Below, in pieces: positions 7,471-14,533 of a stretch of DNA of 16,172 nt; positions within the stretch are counted from its first letter, which is position 1; every line of letters starts with the position of its first letter. This DNA is from CAZCPB01 sp964540295 (lineage in GTDB: Bacteria > Planctomycetota > Phycisphaerae > Phycisphaerales > UBA1924): assembly GCA_964540295.1 (NCBI GenBank), contig CAZIMT010000068.1, positions 1-16,172 of the forward strand. Reading direction: 5' to 3'. Both the position numbers and the translations under genes were made by a program. Below the pieces are notes generated by a model. That model was not told the DNA's origin and searched no databases. It worked only from the letters and a program-made list of their open reading frames with translations.

Positions 7471-8609
7471 ATGGACAACGGCTCCTCCAACCTCAATCAC
7501 GCCGCCGCGCCGAACGCATCCATGCAGCCCGGCGCCGTGCCGTCGGCCAGCTTCGCCGCCCCCGCCAAACCGGACACTCGCTGGCGCAAGTTCGCCAAGG
7601 AGTGGGTGCTCCCCCTGACTATCGTGGCCGCGATCGTCGCGCCCTTTCGCTCCGCGATCGCCGATTGGAACGACGTGCCCACCGGCTCGATGGAACCCAC
7701 CATCCTTCCCGGAGATCGCCTCTTTGTGAACAAGCTCGCCTTCGGCCTGCGCGTCCCCTTCACCAAGCGATGGGTCACCCAGTGGCAAGGCCCCGCCAGT
7801 GGCGACGTCGTGATCCTCTTTTCGCCCTCTGACGGCACACGCCTCGTCAAGCGCGTCATCGCCGGCCCGGGCGACACCATCGCCATGTCCAACAACCACC
7901 TCGTTCTCAACGGCCAGCCAATTACCTACAGCGCCAGCCCCAACGAAGAAACCGAATCGCAAACCCGGCTCCTGACCGAAGGCCTCAACGGCCACGCCCA
8001 CGCCGTCAAGGAAACGCTCTCCAACACCACCGCGCAACGGACCATCGATCCCCTCGTCATCCCCAAAGGTCAGTACTTCGTCATGGGCGACACCATCGCC
8101 ATGTCCAACAACCACCTCGTTCTCAACGGCCAGCCAATTNNNNNNNNNNNNNNNNNNNNNNNNNNNNNNNNNNNNNNNNNNNNNNNNNNNNNNNNNNNNN
8201 NNNNNNNNNNNNNNNNNNNNNNNNNNNNNNNNNNNNNNNGGGCGACACCATCGCCATGTCCAACAACCACCTCGTTCTCAACGGCCAGCCAATTACCTAC
8301 AGCGCCAGCCCCAACGAAGAAACCGAATCGCAAACCCGGCTCCTGACCGAAGGCCTCAACGGCCACGCCCACGCCGTCAAGGAAACGCTCTCCAACACCA
8401 CCGCGCAACGGACCATCGATCCCCTCGTCATCCCCAAAGGTCAGTACTTCGTCATGGGCGACAATCGCGACAACAGCGCAGACTCTCGGTACTTCGGCCT
8501 TGTCCCTCGCGCCAATATCGTGGGCCGAGCCTCCGCCATCGCCCTCTCGGTCGATCCCAGCAACTCGTACATGCCCCGCTGGGATCGCTTCCTGAAATCA
8601 CTCAAGTAG
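7471..8609 (+). CDS. lepB: Signal peptidase I, interrupted by an assembly gap and a tandem repeat
   Basis: Signal peptidase I cleaves Sec and Tat signal peptides on the outer face of the cytoplasmic membrane. After a 34-residue Ala/Pro-rich start, one membrane segment (VLPLTIVAAIVAPF) leads to box B TGSMEPT with catalytic Ser73. Box D RLVKRVIAGPGD carries the general base Lys127, and box E GDNRDNSADSRYFG follows after the gap. The gene is broken on paper only: 100 N at 8140-8239 shift the frame by two. A 216-bp unit (72 codons) starts at 7869 and 8085, and appears again at 8240. With one unit the protein is 255 residues, a normal length; with two it is 327. ATG at 7471 is chosen from the first family-like residues, with only a weak GAGA upstream. 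It is divergent from the MBL gene and 61 bp before a decayed acetyltransferase. Confidence 0.93.
7869..8455 (+). repeat. 216-bp in-frame tandem repeat inside lepB, split by the gap
   Basis: Unit 7869-8084 is followed directly by the first 55 bases of a second copy (8085-8139). After the N run, 8240-8455 is identical to the first unit by eye. Each unit begins with GGGCGACA, and the same octamer opens box E at 8456-8463, so the duplication is bounded by an 8-bp microhomology. The unit encodes 72 residues starting GDTIAMSNNH and keeps frame. The two gap flanks are the same 55 bases, as when contigs from a k=55 assembly graph overlap at a loop. Copy number in the real genome cannot be read from this sequence. 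Confidence 0.9.
8140..8239. other. Assembly gap, 100 N
   Basis: Exactly 100 unknown bases; this length is a common scaffolding placeholder and not a measured distance. The identical 55-bp flanks suggest that the true gap may be zero or a whole number of 216-bp repeat units. Confidence 0.97.
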
Positions 8610-8670
8610 CACAGTAGAGATCCACGCACGAGTTGTAGTGAGAAAAGCAAAGAGGAAGAGAAAAGACGCA

Positions 8671-9200
8671 ATGAACAACCTTGCCGTGATATCTCATGGT
8701 CTCGTCGGAAATACGGCGTGCGAAAAAGTTCACGCGCCGGTCCGCCCTCTCGAACCCACCGAACACGCCCAGATGAACGACGTTCGAGACATCTTCCGCG
8801 AGTACGCCGCCAGCCTCAGCTACAGCCTGCGTTACTAAGGGTTCGAGCAAGAACTCAACACTCTCCCCGCTCCCTACGAAACTCCCCGCGTCGTGATCGT
8901 GCTGGCCGCCGACAGCAACACCATCGACGGGTGCGACGGCCTCCGCGCCGTCACCGACAGCGTCGCGGAACTGCGCCAGCTCTATGTCCGCTCGTCCCAC
9001 CAGCGGCGCGAGATCGAGCGTCTGCTCGCGACCACGGTCGTGAACCGCGCTCGCGCGATACGCTACCGAGCGATGCGTTTTAAGTCCTCCGCGTGCATGC
9101 ACGCCGCGCTGACGATCTGCGAGGGCCTCGGATTCCGCCAGGTGCCGCGCTTCAGCGACGACCCGATGCCCGACAAAGTCTTCTATGACCAGTACTTCCC
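8671..9200 (+). pseudogene. Decayed GNAT-family acetyltransferase
   Basis: One reading frame holds a degraded GNAT N-acetyltransferase interrupted by a single TAA at 8836-8838. Before the stop, NDVRDIFREYAASLSYSLRY resembles the usual first helix. After it the same frame reads GFEQELNTLPAPYETPR, then VAELRQLYVR and MHAALTICEGLGFRQV, all typical of the family. The stop sits where relatives often have Gln (FQGFE), so CAA to TAA would explain it. The acetyl-CoA loop, normally RGxGxG/A, is SSHQRREIER, and the strand usually reading CVALRPL is CDGLRAV. Decay thus goes beyond the stop. The start at 8671 follows an AGAGGAAGAG stretch. The original end is unclear: the frame stays open past 9200 into REP-like and unrelated sequence. 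The functional substrate is unknown. Confidence 0.75.
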
Positions 9201-9259
9201 GGCAACTCGCTACACCCTGGGCTGCACGCTGCGTGCCTGTTCGCTGCCCGAATCGCGTG

Positions 9260-9288
9260 GTAGCGAGGGCTCTCCGAGCCGTCTCTTT
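9260..9288 (+). repeat. REP-like palindrome headed by GTAG, copy 1
   Basis: GTAG (9260-9263) is followed by an imperfect hairpin with stem GGCTC/GAGCC (9268-9272 and 9276-9280), loop TCC, and then TCTTTG. The order of sequence blocks matches the reverse strand of 9383-9413: GGTAG, GGCTCT-CGAGCC, TCTTTG. A GTAG tetranucleotide beside a hairpin is the known hallmark of REP elements mobilised by RAYT transposases; membership here is inference, and no RAYT gene is in the window. Confidence 0.45.
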
Positions 9289-9382
9289 GATCGGTTCCAT
9301 CTGCGGAAAAAGCCTGCGCACTTGCGGTTCTCAAAGCGCAGGATCAACCGACGACTCGAATCTTTCATTGAACTGAATGCCA

Positions 9383-9413
9383 ACAAAGAATCGGCTCGAA
9401 GAGCCGATCTACC
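9383..9413 (-). terminator. Hairpin with T-rich tail after the permease gene; also REP-like copy 2
   Basis: On the minus strand an 8-bp perfect stem ATCGGCTC/GAGCCGAT (9401-9408 and 9390-9397) with loop TTC is followed by TTCTTTG, about 25 bases after the permease stop. This fits an intrinsic terminator. GTAG precedes the stem on the same strand, so the element also fits the REP-like family seen at 9260-9288. The two readings are compatible, because REP elements often settle downstream of genes. Confidence 0.6.
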
Positions 9414-9433
9414 AGCCGATCGCCAATCCAGGC

Positions 9434-10651
9434 CTAATCGTGCCGCAGCGCCACGATCGGATCCTGCTTGGCCGCTTTGCGAGCCGGATAGATTCCGAAG
9501 ATCAGCCCTGTCGCCGCCGCCACGCCGAACGCGACAAAGATCGACCACGCCGCAACGTGCGTCGGCAGAGTGAGCGTCGCGTCAAAGAACTTTCCGATGT
9601 ACGGCGTCTTGGGCAGCTTGGGCACGACCCACCCCAGCAGCACGCTCCCGCCCACGCCGATCGCCACGCCCACGAGCCCGCCGATCGCCGACAGCACCCC
9701 GGTCTCTACCAAGAACTGCCACAAAATATGCCGCCGCGTGGCCCCGATCGCGCGGCGGATCCCGATCTCGCGCGTTCGTTCCGTCACCGTCGCCAACATG
9801 ATGTTCATGATCCCGATCCCGCCCACCAACAGCGAGATCCCCGCCACCGCGCCGAACACGATATTGAAGGTCAAGGCCTGTTTCCGAGCCGTCTCCAGCA
9901 GTTCGTAGGGCACGAAGATCGAGTAGTCGAGCTGGGCCGTGTGCCGTGCCTTCATGATCCGCTCGACCCGCTTGGCGTCGAGCAGCACGCGGTCGCGATC
10001 AGGCGAAGAAATGTAAACCTCCGACAGCTGCACCTCCGTAATCTGCCGCGATCCGGTCTGAATCCGGACCACCGTATCGTCAAAGACATTCCGCGCCGTG
10101 GTGATCGGGATGTGAACATCAAGATTTAGATCACGCCCCACCAGCGCCGCCCCAGCCCCGCCCGCCAGACCGATCGGCTCCATCACGCCCACCACCGTAA
10201 ACACCTGTTCGTCGATATAAAAAGTCTGCCCCACCGGGTCTTCCAGCGGAAAAAATAGCTTCCCGATCTGCGATCCCACCACCGCCACCATCGACTTGCT
10301 ATTCATATCGACCGGCGTGAGGTACCTCCCGCCCTTGGCGATCTTGAAATTGGCCACGCTCGGCAGTTCAGGCGTGGTACCAAAGGCCTGGCTCGTGAGG
10401 CGGCGCTGGCCCCGGATGATCCGCCGCCCGACTTCCTTCAACGGCACGATGTTGTCCGCGTCAGGAAAATTCTCCTTCAACACCGCGAAGTCCTCGCGCG
10501 TGATGCCGTATTTGAGAATGAACCCGCCCTGCTGCTGTTGCTTGTTCTGCTGGTTCTGGTCTGTGTTCTCCGGCGGCTTCTGGGCCCGGATGATGATGTT
10601 CCGCGCCCCCAGCCGCTCGATCCGCGCGAGCGCCTCACGCTTGGTCCCCTC
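9434..10651 (-). CDS. MacB/FtsX-type ABC transporter permease, N-terminus lost in gap
   Basis: This is the membrane subunit of a MacB-like ABC transporter, a mechanotransmission type that moves lipoproteins, peptides or drugs rather than a classical importer. The visible 405 residues begin with EGTKREALARIERLGARNIII, the start of the periplasmic MacB_PCD domain, so about 50 residues including the first membrane helix are missing. A Gln/Asn-rich insert (NQQNKQQQQ, residues 33-41) interrupts the early domain. Three helices remain: about 262-290, ending in GGIGIMNIMLATVTERTREIG, then 312-342 and 366-388. The end is YPARKAAKQDPIVALRHD, the classic FtsX-family finish. No ATPase gene follows at the 3' side, and the sequence beyond the gap is on the opposite strand, so the partner ATPase must be in the gap or elsewhere. 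A terminator-like hairpin follows the stop. Confidence 0.93.
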   Translation of the reverse strand, partial: EGTKREALARIERLGARNIIIRAQKPPENTDQNQQNKQQQQGGFILKYGITREDFAVLKENFPDADNIVPLKEVGRRIIRGQRRLTSQAFGTTPELPSVANFKIAKGGRYLTPVDMNSKSMVAVVGSQIGKLFFPLEDPVGQTFYIDEQVFTVVGVMEPIGLAGGAGAALVGRDLNLDVHIPITTARNVFDDTVVRIQTGSRQITEVQLSEVYISSPDRDRVLLDAKRVERIMKARHTAQLDYSIFVPYELLETARKQALTFNIVFGAVAGISLLVGGIGIMNIMLATVTERTREIGIRRAIGATRRHILWQFLVETGVLSAIGGLVGVAIGVGGSVLLGWVVPKLPKTPYIGKFFDATLTLPTHVAAWSIFVAFGVAAATGLIFGIYPARKAAKQDPIVALRHD

Positions 10652-10751
10652 NNNNNNNNNNNNNNNNNNNNNNNNNNNNNNNNNNNNNNNNNNNNNNNNN
10701 NNNNNNNNNNNNNNNNNNNNNNNNNNNNNNNNNNNNNNNNNNNNNNNNNNN
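10652..10751. other. Assembly gap, 100 N
   Basis: Exactly 100 unknown bases, probably a placeholder length. Unlike the gap at 8140, the flanks are not repeats of each other. It removes the permease N-terminus and possibly the 5' region of the plus-strand gene at 10787. Gene adjacency across it depends on the scaffolding. Confidence 0.97.
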
Positions 10752-10786
10752 CCATTCCTCCTCAAGCTGGGAAGCTGGGCAACCGA

Positions 10787-11122
10787 ATGGTACCTGAACT
10801 TCTACAGGAGGCCAGCACCAAGGTGGCAGCGATCGTCGTCCAAACCGAACAAAACGCCCCCCGGGGCTGGTCCTACACCGTCCAGGTCAACCACCTCGAC
10901 GGCACCCAGACCAACCACGTCGTCACCATGGCCTGGGCCGACCACGAGCACTGGTGCGGCGGCCGGGTCGCGCCCTCCGTCGTCGTCGAAGCCGTCGTCG
11001 CGTACGTCCTAGATCACCGAACAGACGACTCGAGCGCGACTCTTCTCCCCGCCAGCTTCGACACCGCGCGAGCACGCCGCTGGTTCCCACAAATCGACGA
11101 GGCACTGCGCGACTCACTCTGA
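10787..11122 (+). CDS. Small conserved-type hypothetical protein
   Basis: This is a 111-residue soluble protein with no signal or membrane segment and no function I can name. Its layout recalls a common short bacterial family: a first beta strand (GWSYTVQVNH), a second strand (TNHVVTMAWADHEHW), a helix beginning APSVVVEAVVAYVLDHR, and the ending LPASFDTARARRWFPQIDEAL. I recall that pattern from unnamed proteins and cannot confirm it. ATG at 10787 is the first in frame after the gap, with a GGGAAG stretch roughly a dozen bases upstream. The frame is open back to the N run, so a longer N-terminus cannot be excluded. It is divergent from the permease gene if the scaffold join is right. Confidence 0.65.
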   Translation: MVPELLQEASTKVAAIVVQTEQNAPRGWSYTVQVNHLDGTQTNHVVTMAWADHEHWCGGRVAPSVVVEAVVAYVLDHRTDDSSATLLPASFDTARARRWFPQIDEALRDSL

Positions 11123-11131
11123 GCGGCCATG

Positions 11132-11182
11132 ATCGCGGTTCAGCGTGGCCCGAGAATGATCTCAGGCAATGTAAACCGCGAT
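11132..11182 (+). repeat. 9-bp inverted repeat with nested hairpin after the small hypothetical gene
   Basis: ATCGCGGTT and its exact complement enclose 33 bases that themselves contain GAGA-ATGA-TCTC. There is no U-rich tail directly after it, so it is not a textbook intrinsic terminator. It could be a 3'-end structure, a rho-independent end of unusual form, or a protein site. Confidence 0.4.
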
Positions 11183-11374
11183 AGCATTCGTACCCGCGTC
11201 GTTTCGTAAAACTTCTATGAAGATAACCAACACGCCGCAGGTGCCGGGCGCGAGCGACGCTCGAGTTCCTTGGTGCTCTGCATCATTTGTACAGTTTATG
11301 CCTTGCAAAGTTGTCGATCGTGCCGCATATTTTCAACACAGTTTGCCATCATCAGCTCTTCGAGACATAGTTTC

Positions 11375-11403
11375 ATGAGGCGGCCGTCAAAGAGCCGCCG
11401 CAT
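11375..11403 (+). promoter_or_regulatory. Leader hairpin upstream of the PEP-CTERM-like gene
   Basis: GGCGGC (11379-11384) pairs with GCCGCC (11394-11399) around a 9-base loop. The stem extends past one mismatch with ATG/CAT (11375-11377 and 11401-11403). It lies about 33 bases before the start codon, leaving the AGAGAGAG ribosome binding site free. A stabilising or regulatory role is inference. Confidence 0.4.
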
Positions 11404-11436
11404 CGAGCGTTCATCAATCAAAGAAGAGAGAGAACC

Positions 11437-11943
11437 ATGAAGTACTTCACATACGCATCCGCGCTCGTCTCCATCGCCGCCGCGACAGCCTTGGCTGGCA
11501 ACGATCACACCGGCTCGCCCGGCGGCCTGGCGCTGGAATACATCAACGCCAGCCCGCTCTCCGGAACGCCCGGCCTCGCGCCCCTACTCCAAGGCTCGGG
11601 CCAAGCGATAGACCGCGTGAAGTTCCCGGCCGGCATCCGCTGGAACCCGTCGGACGCCGCGAAGTTCCAGACCCCCGTCGCCTCGTCGATCCGCCTCCCC
11701 GGTCTCACGAACCACACCCTCGACGGCGGCATGAACCGTGGCTCCAACGACTTCTCTAACATCCTCCTCAGCGGGATGCTGCCAACGAGCTCCCCGGTTC
11801 CCGTCGGCGGAAGCAGCGGCAACGGCGCGAGCAACACCCCCGTGACCGTCCCGCTCCCCAGCGGCGCAGCGATGGGGATCATCGGCGCCATCACCATCGC
11901 GGCCGCCGCCCGGCGTCGTGCCGCCCGCGGCAAGTCGCTCTGA
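11437..11943 (+). CDS. Secreted protein with PEP-CTERM-like sorting tail
   Basis: The 168-residue product begins with a clear signal peptide (MKYFTYASALVSIAAATALA, likely cut after residue 20). Its end has the three-part sorting signal of the PEP-CTERM type: a VPLPSG motif (138-143), a hydrophobic stretch (AAMGIIGAITIAAAA) and a basic tail (RRRAARGKSL). Such proteins are exported, and an exosortase handles the tail, usually for surface attachment or release. The motif here is the VPLP variant I associate with Phycisphaerae, not the strict VPEP form. The middle is Gly/Ser/Pro/Asn-rich with no domain I recognise and no cysteine. ATG at 11437 has AGAAGAGAGAG just upstream. No exosortase gene is in the window. 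It converges on the large secreted protein at 12069. Confidence 0.85.
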   Translation: MKYFTYASALVSIAAATALAGNDHTGSPGGLALEYINASPLSGTPGLAPLLQGSGQAIDRVKFPAGIRWNPSDAAKFQTPVASSIRLPGLTNHTLDGGMNRGSNDFSNILLSGMLPTSSPVPVGGSSGNGASNTPVTVPLPSGAAMGIIGAITIAAAARRRAARGKSL

Positions 11944-11953
11944 TAGTTCGTCA

Positions 11954-12004
11954 CCGGAAACCAGCCTTCCCACACCCTCTTTTCCGGCGCCGCGGTGCCG
12001 CGGC
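11954..12004. terminator. Inverted repeats between convergent genes
   Basis: CCGGAAA (11954-11960) and TTTCCGG (11981-11987) make a perfect 7-bp stem with a 20-base loop. A second perfect dyad, GCCGCGG-TG-CCGCGGC, follows at 11989-12004. They sit in the 125 bp between two convergent stops and could end transcription from both sides. Neither has a long T run, so the call is moderate at best. Confidence 0.4.
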
Positions 12005-12068
12005 CTGGGAAGTTTCGTGGCGCGGCCGTTCGTGAGTGAACACACGCGTCGTGCCGCGGCAACAGCGC

Positions 12069-14423
12069 TCAGCAACCTGACTCAAACGCCGAAACAAACC
12101 CGTCGAAGTCCTCACCCGTCACAAACCCATTCCCATCAAAGTCCGCGCTCGCGACGCCCGCCTCGAACGCCGCGACGTACGCGTCAAAGTCCTCGCCCGT
12201 GACGAACCCATCGCCATCAAAGTCAGACGGGCACGACGTACACGACGGATACGCGCCCGTCAACACCGCGCTCACCGACCCCGGCACCAGCAGATCGGCC
12301 AGCCCCAGCGCCCCAAGCGCCACGTCCGGCATCCCCGCCGAATCTGGCGAGTACGCCTGATCCACGTTCGAGCGTCGGTACAAAATGCTCGCCCCGCTCA
12401 GGAACGTCTGCCGCGCCCCACGCCGGTACGCCTGATACCCCGCGACCGCCTCGGCCGTGCTGGACGCACCATCACCGTTCCCGGCCGTCAACGCCAGCAA
12501 CGAAGTGAACGTCGTGACATCGCCCGGATGATTACCCAAGCTGTCCGCGTGATACCCACCCCAGATGCCCTTGGTCGTCCCCGCCGAGAACACCGTGCTA
12601 TAGCGCGGCCCGTTGTCGTCGGTCCATGCCGCGTTCGAAAGCCGCAGGTTCAACACCTGCGTGCGCCAGCCCGTCGAATCTCGATAGTCCTTGTTGATCA
12701 GCAGCGGATAGAGCGAGATGAACGAAGACTCGAACAAGTTGTTCGCCGTGCTCGTGATCGATCTTCCCGTCACCAGCGTCGCCTTGGGCCAGAGCATCCG
12801 ATCCAACCAGCGCGCGTAGACCGTCCCCGACCCCGCGCCATAAGCCGCCATCTGCTCGACAAACAGAATCCCCTCGTTGAACGGGCTCGATTGCGAGCCC
12901 GTGTCCGCGCCGCCGCCACCGAGCCCCTTGAAATAGATCGGATCGCCCCCAGGAACGTGATACGCGTCCCAGTTCGAGATCCCGCAGATGATCGCGTTCG
13001 CCGCCGCACGGATCACTAGATCGCTCGGATAGAACTGCCGCGCCCGCGCCGCCGCGATCACGATCTTCATCGTGCTCAACGTTGCAAACTCCGGGTCCCA
13101 GCCCGGCTTGACACCGCCAGTCGCCGGATCAATCCAGTGCCGGAATATCCCGTCGCTCGTCCGCGTCGGCTTGATCCCGTCGGGCATTAATCCCGCGTAC
13201 CGCGTCAGAATCTGCCCCACCAGCCCCTGCGCCGCCGGGTCGCTGTTGACGCGATCGTTCATTAGCAACAGCAGCACCACCCAGCACGCCGCGTCCGGAG
13301 TCGCCGGATGAAACCGGGTCCACCCGAGCTGCACGTCCGCATCGATCACCCACCCCGCTGGCTCACCGTCCGGCGAAATCAAACCCTTGCCCATCGCGAC
13401 GACTTGCGCAAACTCGTCAGCCTTCCACGCGTCAAAGTTCAGACGGGTATCCGCCGAATCTGTCACTCTCACCGCGTCCTCGTCGGCCGCGATCAAAAGC
13501 GCCCCGTCCGCCGTGGCCGCGAGGTCGTGCCATTCGACGCCCGATGTCAGGTATGACACCGGTGCGAACGTCGCCTGCCCCCGAGCCTGCGCCGGTGAAA
13601 CAAACCACACCGCGCTGGCCGCCGGCAACGACGTGGCCGCCAGCACGTAAAGCCCGCCGTTCGCGGCCCCACCGAAGTGCGACCCATACGCCACCTCGCG
13701 GGCGTTGGCAATCGCCCCGACCGCCGTCCACGTCAGCGTGTTCCCCGAGATCGTGCTCCGCCACACCTGCCCGTTCCAGCACCCGTAGACCTGACCCAGA
13801 TCTCGATCGACCGTCAACCCCGTCACCATCGCCCCGGCCGTCGTCGTGCTCGCGAACAGCGGAACGCCCGCGACATCGTTCATCCCCGCCCGATACACAC
13901 GCACCGAGCCCGTCGTCCCGACATACAGCCTCCCCTTGAAAAACACCATCCCCGGATGCGGCCAAGGCCCGTCTACCGCCGACAACTCCAAGCGCGCAAA
14001 CACGGTCAAGGAGTTCGTCAGCGTGTCGTAACGCAGCACCGCGTCGCTGGGAAAGCCATCAGTCGCCGCGTTCGCGTCGTGCACCCCGATAAAAAGAAGC
14101 CGCCCCGAATCGCTGAATGCCAGCGAATCCGGCCCGTCCGGCGAACCGTCCAGATTCATCCACGGCAGCAACGCCTGGATCTCGGACTTGCCGATCGTCC
14201 GCACGAGCGCACGGTTTACATCACGAATCTCAACGGTGTCCTCGAACGAGTCCCCGACCGCGTACCACCCCGAGAGCGCCGCCGCCGACACCGCCGCCGA
14301 ATCATCAGGCCCGAGCACCGGCCAACTCGTCGTCACCGGCCCGGCCGCGGCTCCGTTCACGCCGAACGCGACCAACGCGGCAGCAATCCAGCGAGAAAAA
14401 AGAACCGCTGAGTTTTCTGTCAT
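12069..14423 (-). CDS. Large secreted protein: propeller-like, glycoamylase-like, dockerin-like repeats
   Basis: A 784-residue exported protein, probably acting on or binding extracellular polysaccharide. A signal peptide covers about residues 1-28 (WIAAALVAFGVNGAAAG). Residues 90-345 have repeated beta-rich blades (DSLAFSDSGRLLFIGVHD, KGRLYVGTTGSVRVY, LGQVYGCWNGQVWRS), suggesting a beta-propeller. Residues 360-715 resemble the glycoamylase-like (PF10091) helical toroid: DGIFRHWIDPATG, then ATLSTMKIVIAAARARQFY and SPFNEGILFVEQMAAYG, corresponding to the family's DGFFYHF, ELSTIDTALLLAG and YNEAM segments. I assign no catalytic residues. Residues 734-784 hold two 12-residue calcium loops (DFDGDGFVTGED and DFDGNGFVTGED) each followed by a short helix ending FEAG or FESG, as in dockerin-like tails of Phycisphaerae. 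ATG at 14423 has GAGGTG upstream; 28 earlier codons in frame are not signal-like. The ComEC-like gene ends 110 bp upstream. Confidence 0.8.
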   Translation of the reverse strand: MTENSAVLFSRWIAAALVAFGVNGAAAGPVTTSWPVLGPDDSAAVSAAALSGWYAVGDSFEDTVEIRDVNRALVRTIGKSEIQALLPWMNLDGSPDGPDSLAFSDSGRLLFIGVHDANAATDGFPSDAVLRYDTLTNSLTVFARLELSAVDGPWPHPGMVFFKGRLYVGTTGSVRVYRAGMNDVAGVPLFASTTTAGAMVTGLTVDRDLGQVYGCWNGQVWRSTISGNTLTWTAVGAIANAREVAYGSHFGGAANGGLYVLAATSLPAASAVWFVSPAQARGQATFAPVSYLTSGVEWHDLAATADGALLIAADEDAVRVTDSADTRLNFDAWKADEFAQVVAMGKGLISPDGEPAGWVIDADVQLGWTRFHPATPDAACWVVLLLLMNDRVNSDPAAQGLVGQILTRYAGLMPDGIKPTRTSDGIFRHWIDPATGGVKPGWDPEFATLSTMKIVIAAARARQFYPSDLVIRAAANAIICGISNWDAYHVPGGDPIYFKGLGGGGADTGSQSSPFNEGILFVEQMAAYGAGSGTVYARWLDRMLWPKATLVTGRSITSTANNLFESSFISLYPLLINKDYRDSTGWRTQVLNLRLSNAAWTDDNGPRYSTVFSAGTTKGIWGGYHADSLGNHPGDVTTFTSLLALTAGNGDGASSTAEAVAGYQAYRRGARQTFLSGASILYRRSNVDQAYSPDSAGMPDVALGALGLADLLVPGSVSAVLTGAYPSCTSCPSDFDGDGFVTGEDFDAYVAAFEAGVASADFDGNGFVTGEDFDGFVSAFESGC
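12075..12224 (-). repeat. Two dockerin-like calcium-loop repeats (coding)
   Basis: Two near-identical segments of about 23 residues, spaced 27 residues apart, encode D-x-D-G-D/N-G loops with acidic residues at positions 1, 3, 5 and 12. The first reads DAYVAAFEAG and the second DGFVSAFESG after the loop. Their closeness suggests an internal duplication. Confidence 0.8.
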
Positions 14424-14437
14424 TCTCAAGTGAATCA

Positions 14438-14475
14438 CCTCGGAGCGATCGTACCACGCCGAGGTCGATTCCCAA
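14438..14475 (-). promoter_or_regulatory. Candidate promoter with overlapping dyad for the large secreted protein
   Basis: On the minus strand TTGGGA (14470-14475) and TACGAT (14448-14453) are 16 bases apart, about 25 bases before the ATG at 14423. The -10-like hexamer lies inside an inverted repeat, CCTCGG (14438-14443) and CCGAGG (14459-14464). The arrangement would suit a repressor site. It suggests that this gene has its own promoter in the 110 bp after the upstream gene. Confidence 0.35.
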
Positions 14476-14533
14476 GCAAAATATGAGAGCGCTTTCATAC
14501 GATCCACACAAGCCCCGAAACCTTCTCATCGAC

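Larger units (their letters stand above)
11123..11436. other. Intergenic region, 314 bp, with two inverted repeats
   Basis: No coding frame here looks real. A 9-bp perfect inverted repeat, ATCGCGGTT (11132-11140) and AACCGCGAT (11174-11182), begins ten bases after the upstream stop and encloses a small GAGA/TCTC hairpin. A second hairpin (11375-11403) lies in the leader of the next gene. An AT-rich patch at about 11290-11335, including TTGCAA (11303-11308) and TATTTT (11328-11333) at a wide 19-base spacing, is the most promoter-like part. Confidence 0.5.

Noticed and set aside
8836..8838. TAA as a recoded sense codon
   Set aside because: The downstream half has other losses (acetyl-CoA loop), and nothing else in the window suggests a changed code; decay explains it.
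8893..9573. 226-residue open frame as an intact gene
   Set aside because: Its first part is the 3' half of the acetyltransferase and its second part runs through repeats and antisense to the permease.
10296..11012. Open frames crossing the 10652 gap
   Set aside because: They are open only because N translates as unknown; the permease on the other strand accounts for the left part.
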